Shown piece by piece: positions 35,322 through 44,606 of a stretch of 48,472 nt of DNA. Source of the DNA: Saprospiraceae bacterium (GTDB lineage Bacteria > Bacteroidota > Bacteroidia > Chitinophagales > Saprospiraceae); NCBI GenBank assembly GCA_022448945.1, contig JAKVCV010000025.1, forward strand, positions 1-48,472. Reading direction: 5' to 3'. The notes beneath the pieces were generated by a model. It ran no database searches. It was not told where the DNA came from and saw nothing but the letters and a program-made list of their open reading frames with translations. Positions within the stretch are counted from its first letter, which is position 1. Each line of letters begins with the position of its first letter. The translations under genes and the position numbers were made by a program.

Positions 35322-36458
35322 TTATTTTTTGACTATTTTAAAATCTTTTACAATGTCGTTTTTGATGCTTTGGATAGTGAAAAAATACAACCCATTTGAA
35401 TAACCTTCCAAATTAATTTGGATTTCTTTTTTATCTGTAACTATTGTTTTAATCAATTGTCCTGTAGTATTATAAATGTAAATATTTAAGTTGTCTTTTA
35501 TTATATTAGTAGTTATAGTAACTTGATCCGATGTAGGATTAGGATACATATTTATTATTTTACTATTATCGTTCATTGCATTTTCTAAACTTCTATTTAA
35601 AATTGCACTTCCAGAATTTTCATTCCAATTTTTATTATTTCCAAAAGGTACTATATCATTATCATTGCTTTTATGCATCATCCTTACCTGTTCAATGTTA
35701 ACAATGTCTTTATAGTTAAAATATGAAGTTGTAGTGTCATATGTCATAGTGTCTCCACCATTATGACAACAGTTCCAGGTTAAATCTAGATTGTGTTTTC
35801 TGCATTTTTTACTCGCAACCATATCGTTCCACCAGGTAGGTTTTGTGAAAGTATATGGGATATCACCTGCTGGCCCATAAGGGTTATTTATCCAGGTAGA
35901 GTCTAAGGCACTACTCCCATCGGGATTATTTGCTATAAATGCAATTGTTCCTTCTACTTTTCCATCACCATAAGTGTCATCAGGAGTAAAGATTTTGTAC
36001 ACATCGTTGTGTGGTTTACCTGTTAGGTTTTCATTTACAACGATAGTTGTATCCGTATTTGGTTTTACTTCAAAAGCTTCCCAGAATTCATATATATCAG
36101 GGTATCCTGGATAGTTGTTCCCATTTGTACATTCAAAAACATTGATTCGCCTTTTTATCTTTTGTATAATATGCCCCCCTGTTGGTCCACTGCCTCCATT
36201 GACTTTAAAATGGACTCCCCACCCAAATTTGATGCATGTATCCCATAATATGAAGACAGTTTCAATTTCAACAGATTTAAAAGTGTTAGAAGAGGGAGCA
36301 GGCTGAATTAATTGGCCTGCTGTACTAGTTTGTCCAATAGTATCTCTAATTATTCCAATTGAGATCAATGCAATGATAAGTGGAATTAGAAAGGCCTTTT
36401 TACGACTATTCGTTTTTACATTAGTATTTAATTTCCAAAAAGTAAATGTTAATTCCAT
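35322..36458 (-). CDS. T9SS-secreted protein of unknown function (378 aa)
   Basis: A signal peptide with an unusually long N-terminal part (about 22 residues before the hydrophobic AFLIPLIIALISIGII core) ends near IGQ (43). The mature portion, about 44-295, has no domain I recognise; it is rich in Trp, Asn and Gly and has several cysteines (CTNGNN, KKCRKHNLDLTWNCCHNGG). The last 75 residues are a T9SS sorting domain (NMYPNPTSDQVTI, EGYSNGLYFFTIQS, DFKIVKK). It should be exported and surface-attached or released. No ATG lies nearer the hydrophobic core, so the long N-region may be real. Confidence 0.75.
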   Translation of the reverse strand: MELTFTFWKLNTNVKTNSRKKAFLIPLIIALISIGIIRDTIGQTSTAGQLIQPAPSSNTFKSVEIETVFILWDTCIKFGWGVHFKVNGGSGPTGGHIIQKIKRRINVFECTNGNNYPGYPDIYEFWEAFEVKPNTDTTIVVNENLTGKPHNDVYKIFTPDDTYGDGKVEGTIAFIANNPDGSSALDSTWINNPYGPAGDIPYTFTKPTWWNDMVASKKCRKHNLDLTWNCCHNGGDTMTYDTTTSYFNYKDIVNIEQVRMMHKSNDNDIVPFGNNKNWNENSGSAILNRSLENAMNDNSKIINMYPNPTSDQVTITTNIIKDNLNIYIYNTTGQLIKTIVTDKKEIQINLEGYSNGLYFFTIQSIKNDIVKDFKIVKK

Positions 36459-36689
36459 ATTAGTAATATTTGTTTATAATAATTTAATTAATTAAGATTC
36501 TTTCAAACTATTCAAACAATTTATAGAGGAGAGGTTTCTAGATAAACTGAAAAAATCTTTTACGAAAATATTAGCCTTTGTATTTAATTAGATTATTAGC
36601 ATTACTATTCCAGTAGATGATTGGTGTGTCATCTAGAAGTTGCATTTTATCAATAACTACCTATTATCATTTTTTGATTTTGTAGTTTT

Positions 36690-37268
36690 TTATGCAGCAT
36701 TAAATGATAATCTTTTTCTGATTCTACTTAAAGTTTCAGGAGTCATTCCTAAATATGAAGCAATCATATATTGAGGTACTTTTTGAAGTAAATCCGGTTC
36801 GTCTTTCAGGAATTTTTGATATCTAGTCATAGCATCACTATGTAGTAGTAAATTGATTCTTGTTGAATTCAATTTGGCCATGCATAAAGCAATTTCCTGG
36901 TTAAATCTTGGACTAGCAGATTCAATCTTTTTGAAATTATGATAGCTTAAAATCCACAGTTCACTCCCTTGCATAGCTTCTAGATATGAAGTTGAAGCTG
37001 TCTGCGTAAGGAAGCTATTAAAGTGACTTGCCATATGGCCTTCAAAGTAAAAATTCTGAATAAACTCTTTGCCATCTGATAAATAATATTGTTTTACGGA
37101 ACCGGTTCGGATAAAATAAATACTTTTGCATATATTTCCCTCAGACAAAATTATTTCATTCTTTTTTGCTACTTTGACATAAAGAAATGGTCTTAGTGTA
37201 TCTTGAATTTTTTTACATAATTGAAAATGTGTTGAATTGTTTTGCGGGGTATTAGGTATATTTTCCAT
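36690..37268 (-). CDS. Crp/Fnr family transcriptional regulator
   Basis: A 192-residue cyclic-nucleotide-binding-fold regulator. The sensor beta-barrel spans about 30-120 (IILSEGNICKSIYFIRTGSVKQYYL) and the helix-turn-helix is at about 165-188 (YMIASYLGMTPETLSRIRKRL). No cysteine cluster like FNR and no full set of cAMP-binding residues is evident, which is normal for the many Crp-like proteins of Bacteroidota whose signal is unknown. It sits between two unrelated genes; no obvious target operator was recognised. Confidence 0.85.
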   Translation of the reverse strand: MENIPNTPQNNSTHFQLCKKIQDTLRPFLYVKVAKKNEIILSEGNICKSIYFIRTGSVKQYYLSDGKEFIQNFYFEGHMASHFNSFLTQTASTSYLEAMQGSELWILSYHNFKKIESASPRFNQEIALCMAKLNSTRINLLLHSDAMTRYQKFLKDEPDLLQKVPQYMIASYLGMTPETLSRIRKRLSFNAA

Positions 37269-37733
37269 AATGGATTGTATTTATAAACGGGATTATTGTA
37301 AATAATTTTAATCATTGTTATACTTTTGGGTTTGAATAAATTATAGATAAAGAGTTTTTATTATATCTATTGATATTCAAGGTGTTAAAGAATTAAAGTT
37401 AAATTTATGAGGTAATGGTGGGGTGATGTTTTTTCATATAGTAAGTTTTTTTAAGCTTTTTAAAATTGAATTTGTTTTTGGTGCAGTTTGCGGATAACTA
37501 ACAAAATATAATTTTGAATAAAAAAGCAATACAATAATTTATATCGCTTTTATTAATATTTTTAAAATCAAATTCCTGATTATCAATGGTATTCAAAATT
37601 AAGTATCACAACAGGGCAGCCTCTTATCTTTAATGCTCCTTTTTACGATTTGTTACCATGAAATTTAAATATTTTTTTTGTTTATAGTTTTTTTTTAATT
37701 TCTAGACTTTTTATATTCTAAATATTCTTATTA
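37269..37733. other. Divergent intergenic region, Crp-like gene / heptose kinase gene (465 bp)
   Basis: Gene-free and AT-rich. It contains one good promoter pattern at 37488-37516 on the plus strand and an isolated TACTTTTG at 37321. No RNA gene or stable hairpin was recognised. Confidence 0.5.
37488..37516 (+). promoter_or_regulatory. Bacteroidota-type promoter upstream of the heptose kinase gene
   Basis: TTG (37488-37490), 18 bp, then TAATTTTG (37509-37516), exact to TAnnTTTG. The start near 37523 would give a leader of about 210 nt, which is long, so it could instead serve an unseen short transcript. Confidence 0.4.
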
Positions 37734-38726
37734 GTGAACAATAACAATTTTCTGCATAAAAATAGTTTTGAGAACCTCAAAATATTAATAGTTGGTGATA
37801 TTATTTTGGATCATTATCTAATTGGTAAAGTCGATCGGATATCACCTGAGGCACCAGTACCCGTTGTTCTTCATGAAGTTGAAGATTACAGATTAGGTGG
37901 TGCAGCAAATGTTGCTTTGAATATAAAATCTATGGGGGGATCCCCTGTTTTAGTATCTCTTGTTGGAGCAGATTATTATGGTAATAAATTGACCGATTTG
38001 TTAATCAAAGAACAAATACCTACCTCAAATATTTTTAAAGATCCACACAGAAAAACAACATGTAAAACCCGAATTTTAGCTCGAAATCAACATTTGATTC
38101 GTTATGATCATGAATCACTTCATTTTATTAATGAAACATTAGAGAATGAAATATTCAATTCAATAAAAAAAATAATTACTGGAGAGGATATAGATGTAAT
38201 TATTTTACAAGATTATAATAAAGGTTTGTTAACCAACAATTTGATTGATTCTATATTGTTATATGCTCGACAGAATAATATAAGTACATTAGCGGATCCG
38301 AAAAAATCAAATTTTTTAGCTTATAAAGGTGTAGATTACTTTAAACCAAATTTGAGAGAAATAAACGAAGGACTACAACTTGCTATTTCTGAAACAGATC
38401 CTGATGTTTCAAGTTTGTATAATGCTTCCAAACAAATTAATGAGCATTTAAAAAATTATTGTACCCTGATTACATTGGGTCCTAAAGGCATGTATTATCA
38501 TTTATCTGATCAGAAAGGAATAATTCCTACAAATGAACGTCAGATCGCAGATGTTTGTGGTGCCGGTGATACTGTTATAAGTATTATTGCTCTAGGTGTA
38601 GCTGCAAAAATGAATATTTCAGATATTATTAAGTTAGCTAATATTGCTGGTGGTCAGGTTTGTGAAAAGGTTGGAGTTGTTTCAGTAGAAAAATCAAAAT
38701 TGTTAGAAGAATATAATGCGCAGTAG
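37734..38726 (+). CDS. rfaE1: D-glycero-beta-D-manno-heptose-7-phosphate kinase (HldA/RfaE domain I)
   Basis: PfkB-family sugar kinase of 330 residues that phosphorylates heptose 7-phosphate at C1 for ADP-heptose and lipopolysaccharide core synthesis. Seen are VGDIILDHYLIGKVDRISPEAPVPV (shown as VGDIILDHYLIG and RISPEAPVPV), the YRLGGAANVALN block, a CGAGDTVIS catalytic motif near the C terminus and the PKKSNF segment. Only the kinase half of the fused E. coli HldE is present; the adenylyltransferase half is missing and must be encoded separately. Initiation appears to be at GTG (37734). Confidence 0.88.
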   Translation: MNNNNFLHKNSFENLKILIVGDIILDHYLIGKVDRISPEAPVPVVLHEVEDYRLGGAANVALNIKSMGGSPVLVSLVGADYYGNKLTDLLIKEQIPTSNIFKDPHRKTTCKTRILARNQHLIRYDHESLHFINETLENEIFNSIKKIITGEDIDVIILQDYNKGLLTNNLIDSILLYARQNNISTLADPKKSNFLAYKGVDYFKPNLREINEGLQLAISETDPDVSSLYNASKQINEHLKNYCTLITLGPKGMYYHLSDQKGIIPTNERQIADVCGAGDTVISIIALGVAAKMNISDIIKLANIAGGQVCEKVGVVSVEKSKLLEEYNAQ

Positions 38727-38837
38727 TTTTTGAATCAAATTATGTTAAAAAAACGCCTCTAAGTCAGGACCAAGTCATAAAATTATATTTCAATTAAAAA
38801 TAATTATCATAAGATTATTTCTTTAAAAAAAATCGTG

Positions 38838-38877
38838 TACTTTTACGACCCGTTAGTGGAAAGTGCTTTTCACTAAC
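38838..38877 (+). promoter_or_regulatory. Candidate promoter box plus 5' stem-loop of the 38942 gene (or rfaE1 terminator)
   Basis: TACTTTTA (38838-38845), one base off TAnnTTTG with a TTA 20 bp upstream, is followed at 38852-38877 by a 12-bp stem (GTTAGTGGAAAG and CTTTTCACTAAC, one G-T pair). The predicted start falls at the base of the stem, so the mRNA would begin with a hairpin. A T-run (TATTTTTTA) follows, so it may instead terminate the rfaE1 transcript. Confidence 0.45.
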
Positions 38878-38941
38878 TATTTTTTAAAACTCAGTGCATA
38901 AAAATTGCAAATTTATTTTCTAATTTAATTACAAAATTATT

Positions 38942-41092
38942 ATGGTAAAAATTAATCTTATGCGTTTAGCTGCTTTTGTTGTAATATGTCTATTTGTCGC
39001 AGGCACAACAAATGCACAAACTAAAGTTTGGGGAGTAGGCTCTGCTACGGGTGTCGCTGATGCTGAATTTTCTTCTGCTTTTACTCAAACTGGAACGGCT
39101 GCATCCTATGGTGCTACAGTTTGGACTGCCCTTTCTGTTAGTCAGGATGATGGAACAGGCACAGGTAATACTATTACACCTGGAAATGCTTATTGGACTC
39201 GATCTTTGACTGGACTTTCTCAAGGTGCTTATGCAGGTAGTACCCCGGCGAGTTCTGCTTCTATGTCTAATGGAATTGCGATTTTTGATTCTGATTTTAT
39301 GGACAATGGTGGAGTTCAGGGTGCTTTCGGTACTGGTACTTCACCGAGTGACCATATAGGTGAATTAATTTCTCCACGTATAGACCTTACTGGTTATACT
39401 GATTCTGCTCTTGTTGTTCAATTTTACCTTTTTTGGAGAAATTTTTATTCTGATCTCACTCTATCTGTATCAACCGACGATGGACTAACATGGCCTCATA
39501 CAGTAGATCTTGATGTTCTATTGCCATGTAATACAAATGATCCACCATCAGAAGGCATGGTACGTGCATTATTTACAAATGCAACAGCTGGTGTTACTAA
39601 TTTGACTCAGTGTCGTATCAAATTTGGATTTGATGGAGGTTATTATTATGCTATGCTGGATGATATCACAATTGAGGTTGCACCATTATACGATATAGCA
39701 ATGGGGAATCCTGATAATGCTTCAAATAATCTTGTTGATAATGGGAATTTTGTTAAAATAGGTTCTAATGCATATATACCATCAATAAACGTTGATCCAA
39801 CTGATCTTAGAGAATGGTTTTGGGGTGGTAAAGTTGCTAACTATGGTGCTGTAACGCTTTATCCTCAAGATAGTGTTGCTATGTATTGCAGTATTGATTT
39901 TGTTGATGCAATAACAGGTTTAACTACTAGTGGTGTTTATACGGATACTATGTGGTTTGATACAGTATATGCTGGTGATGCATCAGGAAGATCCAATATC
40001 GAATATCTAAGAGATTTATCTTTTTTGAGTACATATGGAGAGGGTCGATATAATGTTAAATATTGGGCTGCCCATAAAAATTCTGATGGTACAGCCTCTA
40101 ATGATACTGTAACTCATAACTTCACTATTACTGGTTCCAGTCCATTGACAAACTATCTTTCAAAAGCAAGGATCGCTTCTTCAGATAGTAAAGTTTTTGC
40201 TGCAACAGGCGTTTTCCCAGGTGGAGGTCCTTATGCAGAATATGAGTATGGATCTGTCTATTATTTTCCTAAAGGTGCCTCAGATAGTATCAGTATTGAT
40301 TCTATTGACTTCCGTTATCGCCTAGCTGGTTCATTTACGGGTGCTGCTACTCAAACATTATTTCTTAATGTGTATGAATTAGATCCTAGTGCTGGTGTAT
40401 TAAACGATGGTAATCTCTTAACTCAAATAGGAGTTGGTGTTGTAAGTCTTTCAGGTTTGGGAACTACTGTTACTCCTAATAGCTACGGTCTTACAACTGT
40501 TACTAGCTTACAAGATGCTAGTGCTGGAGGACCAATGCCAGCGCTTAATGATAATGGTTTTTACTATATCTCAGTAAAAATTGCACCGGGTGCATTGGGT
40601 GGTTCTCCTACATTTGATGTAGAAGATGTGCCTTTCCATGGAGCAGATAATCAAAACTGGTATATGAATACAGCTATGACTACTACTGATTCTGTAATTA
40701 ATCCTTCTCCACTTCAAATTACTGATCCTGCGGGAACTACTACATGGTATTGGACAGGTTTTGGTTCTGACTTGGTGCCTTCTATAGGTATTTATTTAGG
40801 GAAACAATCAACAATCACTTCAACTACTGTTTGGGAAACTGAAGGAGCAGAATTGAATGTCTTTCCGAATCCTACAAGTGATTTGTTAAACGTTAGTGTT
40901 AAATTTGATGAAGCGACAGATGTTACATACATTCTAACAGATGTTTCTGGACGTGTTGTTATGTTCATCAATTCTAACAACGTAAGTCAGGAAGTTAAAA
41001 CTATTGATGTTTCTACTCTAACATCAGGAGTATATATGCTTACTGCTAAGACAGCTAACGGAACTTCAACTGAACGTTTTATTAAGAAATAA
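38942..41092 (+). CDS. T9SS-secreted surface protein with MAM-like jelly-roll domain (716 aa)
   Basis: Exported protein with signal peptide ending TTNAQ (about 26). Residues about 60-250 resemble the MAM/choice-of-anchor jelly-roll seen in many T9SS cargo: FDSDFMDNGG, ELISPRIDLTG, FYLFWRNFYSDLTLSVSTDDG and a closing YYYAMLDDITIEV. The middle (about 250-640) is beta-rich with no named domain. The last 75 residues are the sorting domain (NVFPNPTSDLLNVSV, TSGVYMLTAKTANG, ERFIKK). It is low in cysteine and rich in Thr, Ser, Gly and Asp, as in surface adhesins; an adhesive or binding role is inference. A terminator follows at once. Confidence 0.78.
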   Translation: MVKINLMRLAAFVVICLFVAGTTNAQTKVWGVGSATGVADAEFSSAFTQTGTAASYGATVWTALSVSQDDGTGTGNTITPGNAYWTRSLTGLSQGAYAGSTPASSASMSNGIAIFDSDFMDNGGVQGAFGTGTSPSDHIGELISPRIDLTGYTDSALVVQFYLFWRNFYSDLTLSVSTDDGLTWPHTVDLDVLLPCNTNDPPSEGMVRALFTNATAGVTNLTQCRIKFGFDGGYYYAMLDDITIEVAPLYDIAMGNPDNASNNLVDNGNFVKIGSNAYIPSINVDPTDLREWFWGGKVANYGAVTLYPQDSVAMYCSIDFVDAITGLTTSGVYTDTMWFDTVYAGDASGRSNIEYLRDLSFLSTYGEGRYNVKYWAAHKNSDGTASNDTVTHNFTITGSSPLTNYLSKARIASSDSKVFAATGVFPGGGPYAEYEYGSVYYFPKGASDSISIDSIDFRYRLAGSFTGAATQTLFLNVYELDPSAGVLNDGNLLTQIGVGVVSLSGLGTTVTPNSYGLTTVTSLQDASAGGPMPALNDNGFYYISVKIAPGALGGSPTFDVEDVPFHGADNQNWYMNTAMTTTDSVINPSPLQITDPAGTTTWYWTGFGSDLVPSIGIYLGKQSTITSTTVWETEGAELNVFPNPTSDLLNVSVKFDEATDVTYILTDVSGRVVMFINSNNVSQEVKTIDVSTLTSGVYMLTAKTANGTSTERFIKK

Positions 41093-41127
41093 CTTAATTA
41101 TAAAGTTATAACTTATTAATGATATTT

Positions 41128-41164
41128 AAGGTCGTCATGATTTTTTTCATGGCGACCTTTTTTT
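41128..41164 (+). terminator. Rho-independent terminator of the 38942 gene
   Basis: A 13-bp stem (AAGGTCGTCATGA pairing with TCATGGCGACCTT, one G-T pair), a 6-nt T loop and a following run of T at 41160-41164. It lies 36 bp after the stop codon and before the convergent M43 gene. Confidence 0.85.
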
Positions 41165-41229
41165 GTCATTACTGAATGTTATATAGTTAATTTATTATTG
41201 AATATTAGATTGTAGTTAATTATCATATT

Positions 41230-42858
41230 TTATCTACTGATAATAATTTTTTTAATCATTTTTCTGTTTTCGATTTCTAATTGAATTAGATATACACCAG
41301 CGCCCAATGTGGTAGGTGAAAGGGAAAATTGATTTTTCCCATCGATTAATTTCCAGTTTTGTTGTCTGAGCTGTTGACCAGCAATACTATATAATTTAAT
41401 AGTTGCCATTAGTGCTTTTGTGGCATTGACTTCTAGTGTAATAGTATTACCTTCGTGAACAGGATTTGGATAGCAACTAAAATTTCTGATTGATTCAATT
41501 ATTCTCATTCCTGATGCAATTTGAGTATTAAAGTTTTGTGCATAGGATAAACCAGCACAAGTATAACTTTCATTAAAAGGCATCACTTGCCAACGATAAG
41601 GTAAAAATGAAATACGTGGTGGATAGATCAGGTTTGAAATATAAAAAGTGTCGGTTAATAATACTTCTTCCATTAGAGAATTCCCTGTTGCACATGAAAA
41701 TTCACATACTTTAAGACTATAATGAGTTGCACCTGGCACAGAATTCCAACGGAAAGTAACACCAGTAGTTGAGTTCAATATAGCATTATTTGCAGGTTCA
41801 ATCATAGTTAGGTCAGATATTGAAATAGAGTCAATTGTTGGGTTTTGATTATATAAGTGGCTCTGTCTGTTAGTTTGAATAAAAGCGTTCATTGACTGTG
41901 CTTGTTCAGCAGAAAATTCCTGTTGGCAATTGTCATAGGAATAGGACATGATGTTTGCACCTTTTGAGTAAAATGGTATGGTATCAGGGTCCAGTTGTTG
42001 AATTAGGCTATTACCCATGCTGTTACATGGCCACCTGAACGCAAGATAATCTGCATCAGTATCACAAAATCCATCTGCAGCAGTAGAACAATTTACAGAA
42101 GGTCCTGTTCTCGCTACGATCTCTACTTCTGCAGTGTCAACAATAATTGTATCAGCAGGCCACATTGTATCTTTAAAAACAGTATAATCATAGAGTACTT
42201 GATCAGGGGCAGCATCATTGAAAACCTGAATTGCAGAACCATTATATCCATGTCCACCTTCCCATCCAAAAAACGTATGTTGCAACCCCATTGCATGTCC
42301 CAGTTCATGAGAAAAAGTATGTCCGCTAAGGCAATTATAACTTACAGTTAATCCACCATAAAGTACATTATATCCACAAGCACCTGCAGGGTTTGATACA
42401 AAATAGCAATTTGTTGTATTAGCAATATTATGCTGAAGCATAAATCCACCTCCAATAATAACAGAATCATGATTATAAAAAGATGAATTTGGTATATAAC
42501 GTATTGGATATTCTATAAAAAACTGTATGCCAGTACTTAAAAAATCTATATTAACCTGGCAAAAAGCTGATAAAATCGAGCTTAATGTACCATAGCCTGT
42601 ACTATCATCATTCCCTACAATGTGTAGGCTTAATGGTAAGTATGTAATGTTATTTGAACTTTTTGTACTATTGAAAGCAGCACGGTTTTTTTGATAATCA
42701 ATCATCCATTTAGTTTTAATTGGTGGAGTACCACATGGATTAAAATCTAAATAGTTCTTATCGGAATGATGTTGTTGATGTATACATTGTGATACAGGAG
42801 TTTGGGAAAAACTACATGTTGATATTAGAAGTAAAATAAGGAGTATTGATTCCTTCAT
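41230..42858 (-). CDS. M43 (pappalysin-type) metalloprotease with T9SS tail
   Basis: Secreted zinc protease of 542 residues. A signal peptide ends CSFSQ (about 19). The catalytic domain (about 60-330) has HELGHAMGLQH at 184-194, giving the HExxHxxGxxH zinc motif of metzincins, and the Met-turn NIMSYS near 305, as in M43 pappalysin/cytophagalysin. A Fn3/Ig-like beta-sandwich of about 100 residues follows (GVTFRWNSVPGATHYSLKV, cysteines in CEFSC and YTCAG), then the T9SS sorting tail (SCYPNPVHEGNTI, GAGVYLIQLE, MIKKIIISR). It lies 47 bp downstream of its paralogue on the same strand and the two are probably one operon. The substrate is unknown. Confidence 0.9.
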   Translation of the reverse strand: MKESILLILLLISTCSFSQTPVSQCIHQQHHSDKNYLDFNPCGTPPIKTKWMIDYQKNRAAFNSTKSSNNITYLPLSLHIVGNDDSTGYGTLSSILSAFCQVNIDFLSTGIQFFIEYPIRYIPNSSFYNHDSVIIGGGFMLQHNIANTTNCYFVSNPAGACGYNVLYGGLTVSYNCLSGHTFSHELGHAMGLQHTFFGWEGGHGYNGSAIQVFNDAAPDQVLYDYTVFKDTMWPADTIIVDTAEVEIVARTGPSVNCSTAADGFCDTDADYLAFRWPCNSMGNSLIQQLDPDTIPFYSKGANIMSYSYDNCQQEFSAEQAQSMNAFIQTNRQSHLYNQNPTIDSISISDLTMIEPANNAILNSTTGVTFRWNSVPGATHYSLKVCEFSCATGNSLMEEVLLTDTFYISNLIYPPRISFLPYRWQVMPFNESYTCAGLSYAQNFNTQIASGMRIIESIRNFSCYPNPVHEGNTITLEVNATKALMATIKLYSIAGQQLRQQNWKLIDGKNQFSLSPTTLGAGVYLIQLEIENRKMIKKIIISR

Positions 42859-42905
42859 GATTTTAAAAAGTTAAATTTAAAGATTAGTAAAGGGTTGAAT
42901 TGTTT

Positions 42906-44531
42906 TTATTTATTGATTATTATTTTTTTGTATATTCTGTTGTTTTCGGCTTCGATATTAAGAATATAAATCCCATGACTCAAGTATTCTGTAGAAATTT
43001 CAAACTGATTGTTTCCTTTGTTTAATTCCCATGATAGATTATTTATGCGTTTTCCTGTGATAGTTGAGAGATTCACAGTTGCAAAAATTTGCTTAATTGA
43101 ATAAGCTTCAATAATTAAATTCTGATTTTTTTCTATTGGGTTAGGGTAACAAATAATATTGCTAATTGGATTAATTGTTGTTAGTAATGTAGGGTTTTGT
43201 GTATTAAAATTTTGTGTCGGAGACTGTCCTGCACATGAATAACTTTGATTGAAAGGCATTACTTGCCAACGATATGGGAAAAATGAAAGTCGGGGAGGGT
43301 AATTAAGTGGAGAAACATAAAATGTATCAGTTAATAAAACTTCTTCTACTAGGGAATTTGAAGAGCCACAAGAAAATTCACAAACTTTTAAACTGTAATG
43401 GGTGGCACCTGGTACAGCATTCCAACGAAAAGTAACACCTGTTGTTGAGTTTAATACGGTATTAGCAATTGGTTCAAGCATAGTTAGGTTAGCAATCGAG
43501 ATGGAATCTACAATTGGATTTTGATTGTATAAATGGTCCTGTCGGTTAGCTTGTACGAATGCATTCATATATTGTCCCTGTTCAGTTGAAAACTGTGTTC
43601 TACAAGTAGAATATGACATAATATTAATTCCTTCAGAATAAAAACTAACAGTATCAGGATCAATTTGTTGGACATTGCTTTGATTAGAACTATTACAATT
43701 CCAACGAAAAGCAAGATAATCTGAAGGTGTATCACAAAAACCATCCGCAGCAACATGGCAGTTTGAATTTGGTCCTGTTCGAGCAACATATTCTACTTCA
43801 GTAGTGTCTACAATTATTGTATCAGCAGGCCACATAGTATCTTTATATACAGTATAATCATATAGTACATGGTTGGGTGCTGGATTGGTAAATGTTTGTT
43901 GTGAATTGCCATTATAACTTTGTCCACCTTCCCAGCCAAAGAATGTATGTTGCAAGCCAAGTGCATGTCCTAGCTCATGCGAAAAGGTATTTGCAGAAAG
44001 GCAGTTTTTACTTACTGTTAATCCTCCGTAAAGTACATTATAGCCACATGCTCCAGATGGGTTGGTAACAATGTAACAGTTGGTCGTATTTGGCACATTG
44101 TATTGTAACATAAATCCTCCTCCAATTATTACAGAATCATGAGAATTGAAGGCAGAGTTTTGTATATAATGAATCGGGAATTCAATAAAAAATTGTATGC
44201 CTGTACTTTTGTATTCCTGATTTACCCTGCAAAAAGCATTTAAAACAGATGAAAGGTATGCATATCCGGTACTGTCATCATTTCCAACTATATGCAATGA
44301 AATTGGTAAATAAGTAGTGCTGCTGAGATTGTCTTTTTGTTTATGGAGCAATGGATTTTTATGATAATTGGTCATCCATTTAGTCTTAATACCAGGGGAA
44401 GCACACGGAGCCATATCAGCTTCATCTTTTGTAGGATGTTCAATTTGATGTCCGCATAAATGATGCTCAGGAGATTGACTATATATATAGCTGGAAAGGC
44501 TAAAGAACAAAAAAAGTAATAAATAGTACAT
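42906..44531 (-). CDS. M43 (pappalysin-type) metalloprotease, paralogue of the 41230 gene, T9SS tail
   Basis: Secreted zinc protease of 541 residues with the same plan as its neighbour: a signal peptide ending YIYSQ, HELGHALGLQH at 185-195, NIMSYS Met-turn, the cysteine-paired beta-sandwich (CEFSC, YSCAG) and a T9SS tail (ICYPNPIEKNQNLII, SHGIYILNIEAEN, KKIIINK). The catalytic region is close to identical with the paralogue, while the first 70 residues and the sorting tail are less so. It is the first of the pair on the minus strand; a TATATTTG box at 44555-44562 could be its -7 element but no TTG lies at the right distance. Confidence 0.9.
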   Translation of the reverse strand: MYYLLLFLFFSLSSYIYSQSPEHHLCGHQIEHPTKDEADMAPCASPGIKTKWMTNYHKNPLLHKQKDNLSSTTYLPISLHIVGNDDSTGYAYLSSVLNAFCRVNQEYKSTGIQFFIEFPIHYIQNSAFNSHDSVIIGGGFMLQYNVPNTTNCYIVTNPSGACGYNVLYGGLTVSKNCLSANTFSHELGHALGLQHTFFGWEGGQSYNGNSQQTFTNPAPNHVLYDYTVYKDTMWPADTIIVDTTEVEYVARTGPNSNCHVAADGFCDTPSDYLAFRWNCNSSNQSNVQQIDPDTVSFYSEGINIMSYSTCRTQFSTEQGQYMNAFVQANRQDHLYNQNPIVDSISIANLTMLEPIANTVLNSTTGVTFRWNAVPGATHYSLKVCEFSCGSSNSLVEEVLLTDTFYVSPLNYPPRLSFFPYRWQVMPFNQSYSCAGQSPTQNFNTQNPTLLTTINPISNIICYPNPIEKNQNLIIEAYSIKQIFATVNLSTITGKRINNLSWELNKGNNQFEISTEYLSHGIYILNIEAENNRIYKKIIINK

Positions 44532-44606
44532 TTTAGAGATTTAAGTGTGAATCTCAAATATACAAATTATCTATTTAACCTCCTTTTATGATAAAATAAA
44601 GTAAAG

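Larger units (their letters stand above)
41230..44531 (-). repeat. Tandem gene duplication: two M43 metalloproteases
   Basis: The 542- and 541-residue proteins align end to end with long identical stretches (YLPLSLHIVGNDDSTGY against YLPISLHIVGNDDSTGY, CGYNVLYGGLTVS, GLQHTFFGWEGG, VTFRWNxVPGATHYSLKVCEFSC). The N- and C-terminal ends diverge most. Confidence 0.85.
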
